In this document: positions 1 to 4,722 of the stretch, one piece after another
Position numbering within the stretch: the first letter of the stretch is position 1
Layout of the letters: every line of letters begins with the position of its first letter
Origin: Tidjanibacter sp.
Lineage (GTDB): Bacteria > Bacteroidota > Bacteroidia > Bacteroidales > Rikenellaceae
Assembly (NCBI GenBank): GCA_017379955.1
Contig: JAFNVE010000200.1
Location: 1-8,700 of the forward strand
Reading direction: 5' to 3'
Length of the DNA stretch: 8,700 nt
The notes under the pieces: generated by a model
Told to the model about the DNA's origin: nothing
Seen by the model: only the letters and a program-made list of their open reading frames with translations
Database searches by the model: none
Translations under genes and position numbers: made by a program

Positions 1-65
1 AGATGTCAAGTTCACTTGAATATCTGCCTATATCTATTTTTTATCGTAGTTACTAATAGGTAACT
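1..65 (-). repeat. Structured repeat, copy A: three-hairpin part, cut by the window start
   Basis: Read on the minus strand from 65 to 1. It begins with a side hairpin AGTTAC/GTAACT (48-53 with 60-65, 6-base loop). It then continues through an arm containing ATATAGGCAGAT into an apical stem-loop (positions 1-25: TCAAG pairs with CTTGA, and AGAT with ATCT). The order and several sequence blocks (ATATAGG, AGAT, TTCAAG) match copy B at 3542-3653. The descending half lies outside the window. Confidence 0.6.
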
Positions 66-121
66 CCTAAACCCGCAAACTAAATAGCACAAAAGTTTTT
101 GGGGAGCCTTTTTACAAAAAG
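65..121 (-). repeat. 57-bp perfect inverted repeat unit, copy A
   Basis: All 57 bases are identical to the reverse complement of 3486-3542. The unit begins (minus strand) with CTTTTTGTAAAAAG, continues through a C/A-rich segment CTCCCCAAAAAC, and ends with GCGGGTTTAGGA. It lies between the palindromes next to the tamL stop codon and the three-hairpin part. Nothing in it is coding. Confidence 0.9.
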
Positions 122-152
122 CGACAAATCAAAAATGCTTTTTACAAAAAGC
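106..152 (-). terminator. Twin CTTTTTGTAAAAAG palindromes after tamL
   Basis: Two short palindromes lie at 137-152 (GCTTTTTGTAAAAAGC on the minus strand) and 106-122 (a near-copy). The first begins 10 bases after the tamL stop codon. Each can form a small hairpin with a U-rich half, and together they probably act as 3' end or terminator structure. The same pair occurs 12 bases after the dapF stop. The terminator role is inferred from position only. Confidence 0.45.
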
Positions 153-162
153 GGAGAAGCTC

Positions 163-2544
163 TTAGAACGGGTAGCCGATACCGAAGTTGAGGGCGGTAT
201 TTTTCAGTTGGAAGTTCTTTATCCATCTCTCACCTGCTGGCATATTGGGGTCGTGCAGTCGTATGCCCCAGTCGAGGCGCAGTACTGTCACGTTGAGGTC
301 GAAGCGTATGCCGAGGCCGGTGTTGAATCCCAGCTGCTTGTAGAAGCTGTCGATGTGGAATCGTGACTCCTCCTCGTAGTTGCCGCCTCCCACGTTCCAT
401 ATGTTGCCGAGGTCGAAGAATAGTGCACCATCTACCATGTTGCTCATGGGGAATCTAAACTCGAGGTTTGCTTCCAGTCGCATATTGCCCAGCTGACTGG
501 GGTAGAGCACATCTGTTGGTGCGGGCGTGCTGCCAGGGCCGAGTGTGCGCACGGGCCAGCCACGCATGCTGTTTATGCCTCCCGCATAGAATAGACGGTC
601 GAAGGGTATAGACATGTTCTTGCCGTTGCCGTAGGAGTATCCGTAGCCACCATATAGTCGGTAGGCGAGTGAGCTTTGCTCACCTACGGGTACGCTGCGT
701 GCCCACGAGGCGTCCAGACGCACATACTGTGCATAGCGTATGCCGAGGAAGCGGTAGAAGTCCTCGCCCTCCTCGCGATGACCTACAAGTCGGTCTATGC
801 CGTTGAGCAGATTGCCACTCGTCTCCCATCCAAGGCGGAAGGTGGATGAGTTGCGTCGCGAGCCACTCTGACGGTCGTATAGGTAGGCTCCCGATATGCC
901 GGCAATCATCTGCGAGGTGTAACTATTTCGCAGATAGGGGTTTTGAAGCCTGTTGAGGAACTCTTCGCTGACATAGTCCATCTTCACCAGGCTGACATCT
1001 ATCGGGCGGAAGGTGTATGTGCTGTGCTCGCCACCTCCCCAACTGTAACCAAACGCACCACTCAGCAGCGAACGGTGGTAGTAGGGACGACGCTGGGTGT
1101 TGTACGAGGCCTCAAAGCGTGTCTGCGGGTCGAGTGCGCGTTGCATACGGTCTACGGGGAATGGGGCCATAAATCGGGGCACATTGAGTGCCACGCTACC
1201 GCCAACCTCAAACGAGTTGCGACTCGTCTTTACTTTCAGTAACTCGTATGCAAAGGTGAAGTCGGCCTCGAACAGCTCCGCACCTTTGAAGAGATTACGG
1301 TTCTGGTAGCCGAGTGAGGTCGAAAGACCGTAGAAACTCGACGTGGTGCTCGCCTCCAACTCCACGGTGTATCCCTGACGGGTTGTGGGGGTGCATCGCA
1401 CGCTGCACGAGAGGTAGTCCTCGAAGGTCTCGATTACCTCACCGCTATCGTCATTGCCAATGTAGGTCACCACGTTGCGACTCTCGCTCTCCATAGGGGT
1501 AAATACGACACTTGCGCTCTTGAAGTAACTGAGGCTCATCAGGTTGTCGTATGTGCGCTTTATCTCCTCCTCGGAGTATAGGTAGCCCGGATAGATGCTG
1601 ATTACTCTGCGCAGCACCTCGGGGCGTATGGTCAGCTCGTCGTGGTAGAGGATGTTAAGACCCTCATAGTGCAGGGTGTCTACCCTGTCAAAGTAGGAGG
1701 GGTCGATGGCTGCCTGCTGGGCATCGTAGTCGGGGAATACGTTAATCTCGCCTATTCGGTAGAGGGCGTTGTTCTCCTGCACGGGCATACCCTGAGCATT
1801 GTATCCCGTAGTGTGCTGGTTGACAACCATTGTGACATCTGCCAGGTGGTTGCCGATGGTGGTGTCTACGGGGAAGTGGATGTTATCCACCGAGAAGTTG
1901 TAGTAGCCCATATTGCGCAGCCTGTCGGCAATCCTTACGCGCTCCTGCGAGAGAGCCTCCATATCGAGTACGTTGCCCACTTTGAGCAGCGAGGCGCTAT
2001 CCTCCATAATGATATTGCCCACAAATGGGTCGCGGAAGTCGTACTCCAACGATGCAATACGATATGGCTCGCCCTGCTCAACCGAATAGGTGACGCGCGC
2101 ACGCTGGCGTGCAGTGTCGAGGCGTATGGAGTAGGCCTCGTCCGACTCGAAATATCCGCGCCAGTCCATAAACGACTCTATGCGCTCCACGGAACGCTCG
2201 GTGAGCGTAGTATCTAAGATGACGGGAGCAGTGCCGATGTTAAGCAACAACTTATCCCACCACTCGCCACTCGTCGTGTCTGCCTTGCTATATATCCAAC
2301 CACGCAGGCCAAAGATGTCGGTGGCGGGCTTCTGAACAATGTAACGACTGATATCCTGCTTGGTGATTCGCTCCTCCTTAGGTACGCTCTTGTCCAGCTC
2401 TATGCGGTTGCGCTCCAACTGATAACTACCCTGAGGCAGGTTGCGAGTGGTGTTACATCCACCCAGCACAAAGACGACAAGCAGAGCCGCCACGCCAAGT
2501 AGCGACCGCTGATTTCTATCTCTCTTTATGCCTCGTTGCTCCAT
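163..2544 (-). CDS. tamL: TamL-type lipoprotein Omp85 (BamA/TamA family) outer-membrane assembly factor
   Basis: Predicted 793-residue outer-membrane barrel of the Omp85 superfamily, of the lipidated type found in Bacteroidetes (TamL), which takes the place of proteobacterial TamA in inserting outer-membrane proteins. A short basic N-terminus and hydrophobic stretch (residues 15-29) end in a lipobox LGGC with Cys30, indicating a type II signal peptide. Residues about 50-360 fit POTRA repeats. Residues about 390-793 form the barrel, with a GGINSMRGWP segment whose RGW (661-663) matches the conserved loop-6 (V)RGF/Y motif, and a terminal Phe (IGYPF) typical of barrels. The ATG at 2544 is chosen because AAAGGAG lies just upstream; the reading frame extends back to a TTG at 2577 without such support. 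No tamB-like partner is in the window, and the 3' end runs straight into a hairpin-rich repeat. The Omp85 call is very safe; the TamL assignment rests on lipobox plus taxon. Confidence 0.9.
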   Translation of the reverse strand: MEQRGIKRDRNQRSLLGVAALLVVFVLGGCNTTRNLPQGSYQLERNRIELDKSVPKEERITKQDISRYIVQKPATDIFGLRGWIYSKADTTSGEWWDKLLLNIGTAPVILDTTLTERSVERIESFMDWRGYFESDEAYSIRLDTARQRARVTYSVEQGEPYRIASLEYDFRDPFVGNIIMEDSASLLKVGNVLDMEALSQERVRIADRLRNMGYYNFSVDNIHFPVDTTIGNHLADVTMVVNQHTTGYNAQGMPVQENNALYRIGEINVFPDYDAQQAAIDPSYFDRVDTLHYEGLNILYHDELTIRPEVLRRVISIYPGYLYSEEEIKRTYDNLMSLSYFKSASVVFTPMESESRNVVTYIGNDDSGEVIETFEDYLSCSVRCTPTTRQGYTVELEASTTSSFYGLSTSLGYQNRNLFKGAELFEADFTFAYELLKVKTSRNSFEVGGSVALNVPRFMAPFPVDRMQRALDPQTRFEASYNTQRRPYYHRSLLSGAFGYSWGGGEHSTYTFRPIDVSLVKMDYVSEEFLNRLQNPYLRNSYTSQMIAGISGAYLYDRQSGSRRNSSTFRLGWETSGNLLNGIDRLVGHREEGEDFYRFLGIRYAQYVRLDASWARSVPVGEQSSLAYRLYGGYGYSYGNGKNMSIPFDRLFYAGGINSMRGWPVRTLGPGSTPAPTDVLYPSQLGNMRLEANLEFRFPMSNMVDGALFFDLGNIWNVGGGNYEEESRFHIDSFYKQLGFNTGLGIRFDLNVTVLRLDWGIRLHDPNMPAGERWIKNFQLKNTALNFGIGYPF

Positions 2545-2549
2545 AATAT

Positions 2550-2558
2550 TCTCCTTTG
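2550..2558 (-). promoter_or_regulatory. Shine-Dalgarno sequence of tamL
   Basis: On the minus strand AAAGGAG lies a few bases before the ATG at 2544. Such a clear Shine-Dalgarno is unusual in this window, where dapF, secDF and dnaK have A- or T-rich leaders instead. It decides the tamL start in favour of 2544 over the upstream TTG. Confidence 0.7.
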
Positions 2559-2574
2559 GAGGGTTGTTATTCGA

Positions 2575-2582
2575 CAAAAATA
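2575..2582 (-). promoter_or_regulatory. Candidate tamL promoter, -7 box
   Basis: The minus strand reads TATTTTTG, an exact match to the Bacteroidetes -7 consensus TAnnTTTG, about 30 bases upstream of the tamL ATG. No good TTTG -33 element is seen at the usual 19-20 base spacing, so the call is tentative. Confidence 0.45.
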
Positions 2583-2591
2583 CGAAAAGTT

Positions 2592-2623
2592 TATGGAACT
2601 ATCATTTCCAATACCTATATTTG
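2592..2623 (+). promoter_or_regulatory. Candidate dapF promoter (-33 TATG, -7 TATATTTG)
   Basis: TATATTTG at 2616-2623 exactly matches TAnnTTTG. A TATG (one change from TTTG) lies 20 bases upstream at 2592-2595. The predicted transcription start is near 2630, giving a leader of only about 15 bases before the dapF ATG at 2646. The footprint abuts the opposing tamL -7 box, so the two divergent promoters probably share the same short region. Confidence 0.55.
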
Positions 2624-2645
2624 TAAGAGTAAAAACGCCTTTTTT

Positions 2646-3443
2646 ATGACAATTTCTTTTCACAAATACGAGGGTGCGGGTAATGATTTCGTTTTGCTCG
2701 ATGGCCGAAGCCCACTTCCTGAACTATCGCCCGAGTTTGTAGCACTCCTCTGCAACCGTCGTTTTGGCATAGGTGCCGACGGTCTGATGGTGGTTGAGAG
2801 TGCCGATGGGTACGACTTTCGCATGCGTTACTTCAATGCCGATGGCTACGAGGGTACTATGTGTGGCAATGGCGGGCGATGCATAACGCTCTACGCCCAC
2901 CTGCTCGGCATAGGCGGCCCTGTGAAGAGATTCATAGCCTGCGACGGTGAGCACACAGCGGAGATACTCAGCGGTGATGGCCACAGCGGGCGCGTAAGAC
3001 TGCAGATGAGCGACCCCACGCCCATAGCACCCTATGGCGACGGTCTGCTGCTCAACACCGGCTCGCCACACTATGTAGAGGTGCGCGAAGATATCGCACT
3101 TATCGACGTGGAAGCCGAGGGCGCAGCAATACGCTACTCCGAGCCACTCGCATCCCAGGGTGGGGCGAACATAAACTTCATAGAGCCACTCGACGAAGGC
3201 GAGCTGCTAATACGCACATACGAGCGTGGAGTGGAGGCCGAGACACTCGCCTGCGGCACAGGAGCAACAGCAGCAGCCATAGTAGCAGCAACAACACTCT
3301 ACCCCACACTCAACCACATAGAACTAACCGCCCCCGGAGGAGAACTCGCAGTGGACTTCGAGCGCACACCCGACGGCTTCCGCAACGTGCACCTCACAGG
3401 CCCCGCACGCCTTGCATTTAGTGGCGAATTTGAGATAGAGTAA
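2646..3443 (+). CDS. dapF: Diaminopimelate epimerase
   Basis: 265-residue DapF, which interconverts LL- and meso-2,6-diaminopimelate in the cytoplasm without a cofactor. The meso form goes into lysine and the peptidoglycan peptide. Visible landmarks are the N-terminal KYEGAGNDFV (7-16); the first active-site motif MCGNGGRC with catalytic Cys73; the substrate-binding GSPHYV (139-144) and NINFIE (175-180); and the second motif ERGVEAETLACGTGA with catalytic Cys203. Both cysteines of the two-base mechanism are present, and the length is close to the family norm of about 270. The ATG at 2646 is chosen because homology starts there; the frame stays open to an ATG at 2556, but that start would overlap the tamL 5' end and precede the predicted promoter. 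The gene is divergent from tamL and convergent with cdaA. The 3' quarter is markedly T-poor. No other dap gene is adjacent. Confidence 0.97.
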   Translation: MTISFHKYEGAGNDFVLLDGRSPLPELSPEFVALLCNRRFGIGADGLMVVESADGYDFRMRYFNADGYEGTMCGNGGRCITLYAHLLGIGGPVKRFIACDGEHTAEILSGDGHSGRVRLQMSDPTPIAPYGDGLLLNTGSPHYVEVREDIALIDVEAEGAAIRYSEPLASQGGANINFIEPLDEGELLIRTYERGVEAETLACGTGATAAAIVAATTLYPTLNHIELTAPGGELAVDFERTPDGFRNVHLTGPARLAFSGEFEIE

Positions 3444-3455
3444 TCTCAATTTGTC

Positions 3456-3503
3456 GCTTTTTGTAAAAAGCATTTGATTTCGAGCCTTTTTGTAAAAAGG
3501 CTC
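3456..3503 (+). terminator. Twin CTTTTTGTAAAAAG palindromes after dapF
   Basis: GCTTTTTGTAAAAAGC at 3456-3471 begins 12 bases past the dapF stop. A longer palindrome, GAGCCTTTTT / AAAAAGGCTC with a 2-base centre, lies at 3482-3503. This is the same arrangement as after tamL, read in the direction of transcription. It probably forms the 3' end of the dapF transcript, although neither hairpin has a classical GC-rich stem followed by a U run. Confidence 0.45.
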
Positions 3504-3542
3504 CCCAAAAACTTTTGTGCTATTTAGTTTGCGGGTTTAGGA
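3486..3542 (+). repeat. 57-bp perfect inverted repeat unit, copy B
   Basis: Identical over 57 bases to the reverse complement of 65-121. It lies downstream of dapF in the same orientation relative to transcription as copy A lies downstream of tamL, so the two copies bracket the tamL-dapF pair as inverted repeats about 3.4 kb apart. Confidence 0.9.
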
Positions 3543-3653
3543 ATAGCTTATAGCTATTACAAACAAAATATAGGTAAGATTTAGTTCAAGCAAGCTAGAC
3601 TAATCCTACCTATATTTCATTTGTACTCTCTACGAGAGTATTCCCTAAACCCG
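3532..3653 (+). repeat. Structured repeat, copy B: complete nested palindrome with three hairpins
   Basis: An outer stem CGGGTTTAGG (3532-3541) pairs with CCTAAACCCG (3644-3653). Inside it lie side hairpin 1, AATAGCT-TAT-AGCTATT (3542-3558); a long central hairpin whose arms 3559-3585 and 3599-3624 pair at about 23 of 26 positions around a 13-base loop; and side hairpin 2, TACTCTC-TAC-GAGAGTA (3624-3640). The whole is a symmetrical cloverleaf or T shape in RNA or single-stranded DNA. It is non-coding. I do not recognise the family; it could be a REP/MITE-like element or a structured 3' RNA. Confidence 0.7.
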
Positions 3654-3800
3654 AAAAACCAATTATTACTAAAAGAGTATTAAAAATGGTTTTCCCTAAA
3701 TTCCCTAAACTCCTTAATCTCCCTAAATTCACTCCTTTCACTTTTGCTCTTTGCTCTTTCATCTTTGCTCTTTCATCTCTCTCCCTACCCCTTTAACCAG
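3654..3800. repeat. Non-coding stretch with degenerate TTCCCTAAA and heptamer tandem repeats
   Basis: This lies between the convergent 3' ends of dapF and cdaA. Positions 3692-3731 hold about four degenerate copies of TTCCCTAAA, one base longer in places. Positions 3736-3777 hold six heptamers in tandem: TTTCACT, TTTGCTC, TTTGCTC, TTTCATC, TTTGCTC, TTTCATC, which include a perfect 14-bp tandem pair at 3750-3763 and 3764-3777. A pyrimidine-rich tail follows. I see no gene, and no promoter is expected between convergent genes. Confidence 0.75.
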
Positions 3801-3831
3801 CAAGCGACTAACAATGTTTGTTAGTCGCTTG
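3801..3831 (-). terminator. Hairpin at the 3' end of cdaA
   Basis: A perfect 14-bp stem, CAAGCGACTAACAA (3801-3814) with its complement at 3818-3831, has a 3-base loop and begins 6 bases after the cdaA stop codon. On the minus strand it is not followed by a U run, so it may be a weak terminator or an mRNA-stabilising end. On the plus strand a T-rich stretch follows, so it could also stop read-through from dapF. Confidence 0.65.
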
Positions 3832-3837
3832 TGCGGT

Positions 3838-4626
3838 TTATCTCTTTTTCTCCTCGGTGGGGGTGGTGTATTTCATTAGTTCGGCTTTCAATTCGGTGGC
3901 CGAGAGGCCGCTATTCACCTTGCCCTCGTGGGCTATCGAGACGGTGCCTGTCTCTTCCGAAACGACAACAACCACTGCGTCGCACATCTCGCTCAGCCCC
4001 ATAGCCGCCCTGTGGCGCATACCAAACGAGAGTGGCACTTCGCTCTGGGTGGAGGGCAATACGCACTTAGCGGCAACGATACGGCTGCCGGTGATAATAA
4101 CCGCGCCATCGTGCAGGGGGGAGTTCTTAAAGAATAGGTTTTTGAGCAGCGAGGGCGATATAATAGCGTCAATCTTAACGCCCGTCTCCACCACGTCGCT
4201 CAGTGTCTGCGACTGGGTGAGCACAATCAGCGCACCGGTCTTCGAGGCAGACATATCTTCGCAGGCGCGCACCAGGGGGTCGATAACCTCGTGGTGCTGT
4301 TCGTGGGCAGTCTTGCCAAACAGACGGCGGAGCAGGGGGTTGCCGTTGCTCGACTGCTCGCCAAAGCCCTTCAAGAAGCGGCGAATCTCGGGCTGGAAGA
4401 TGATGAAGATAGCAATCAGACCGACACTTGTCACGCTACTCAGAATTGCCGAGAGCATCTCCATATTGAGAGCCTTAACCACAATCAACAGCACATAGAT
4501 CATAAGCAGTCCGACAATAATACTCGTAGCCTGACTACCCTTGATAAACTTATAGACATAGTACAGCAGCAGTGCCACCAATAGTATATCTACAATATCT
4601 ATTATGCCCATTTCGATAAATCCCAT
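3838..4626 (-). CDS. cdaA: Membrane diadenylate cyclase (c-di-AMP synthase), CdaA family
   Basis: 262-residue enzyme that condenses two ATP into cyclic di-AMP, the second messenger that controls potassium/osmolyte and cell-wall homeostasis in many bacteria. Three N-terminal transmembrane helices (about 8-27, 33-52, 57-78) lead into the conserved FQPEIRR (77-83) and then a cytoplasmic DisA_N catalytic domain. The two signature motifs are intact: DGA at 173-175 (in LHDGAVII) and RHRAA at 204-208 (in MRHRAAMG). Length fits the family (about 270). The ATG at 4626 keeps the whole first helix; an ATG at 4611 is the alternative. There is no glmM or cdaR neighbour as in Firmicutes and no folP, often adjacent in Bacteroides as I recall. 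The gene has its own promoter and a hairpin at its end, so it appears to be transcribed alone. Confidence 0.93.
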   Translation of the reverse strand: MGFIEMGIIDIVDILLVALLLYYVYKFIKGSQATSIIVGLLMIYVLLIVVKALNMEMLSAILSSVTSVGLIAIFIIFQPEIRRFLKGFGEQSSNGNPLLRRLFGKTAHEQHHEVIDPLVRACEDMSASKTGALIVLTQSQTLSDVVETGVKIDAIISPSLLKNLFFKNSPLHDGAVIITGSRIVAAKCVLPSTQSEVPLSFGMRHRAAMGLSEMCDAVVVVVSEETGTVSIAHEGKVNSGLSATELKAELMKYTTPTEEKKR

Positions 4627-4649
4627 ACCCTAACTCTCTTTTGTGTCCC

Positions 4650-4681
4650 CAAAACTAACAAAAAAAAAGAGTTCCGCCAAA
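4650..4681 (-). promoter_or_regulatory. Candidate cdaA promoter, overlapping the secDF terminator
   Basis: The minus strand carries TTTG (4681-4678), 20 bases, then TAGTTTTG (4657-4650), matching both Bacteroidetes boxes exactly. The -33 box lies in the loop and descending arm of the secDF terminator hairpin, and the spacer contains its nine-T run. The predicted start near 4643 gives a leader of about 17 bases before the cdaA ATG. Confidence 0.6.
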
Positions 4682-4697
4682 CTCGTTGGCGGAACTC
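4660..4697 (-). terminator. Intrinsic terminator of secDF
   Basis: On the minus strand a perfect 12-bp GC-rich stem, GAGTTCCGCCAA with its complement (4697-4686 and 4680-4669), has a 5-base loop and is followed directly by nine T residues (4668-4660). It begins 25 bases after the secDF stop codon. This is the most classical terminator in the window. Confidence 0.92.
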
Positions 4698-4722
4698 ATA
4701 GAAATTTTATCCTTTCAGGAGA

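Noticed and set aside
1642..2217. A 191-codon plus-strand frame antisense to tamL
   Set aside because: It overlaps the POTRA region of a certain gene and has no independent support.
2545..2577. TTG start for tamL adding 11 residues
   Set aside because: The ATG at 2544 has an AAAGGAG just upstream and gives a normal lipoprotein signal peptide; the TTG overlaps the predicted -7 box.
2556..2645. A 30-codon N-terminal extension of dapF
   Set aside because: DapF homology starts at the ATG at 2646, and the extension crosses the tamL leader and the predicted dapF promoter.
1..3653. The repeat-bracketed tamL-dapF pair as a composite transposon
   Set aside because: Both genes are core housekeeping genes, no transposase is present, and the repeats follow stop codons rather than showing target-site duplications.
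3692..3731. CCCTAAA units as telomere-like repeats
   Set aside because: Few, degenerate copies in an ordinary bacterial intergenic region; resemblance to plant telomere repeats is coincidental.
3456..3777. CRISPR array
   Set aside because: The repeats are palindromic elements or short tandem units without regular unique spacers, and there are no cas genes.
3818..4498. A 226-codon plus-strand frame antisense to cdaA
   Set aside because: CdaA with both catalytic motifs is on the minus strand; the antisense translation has no family features.
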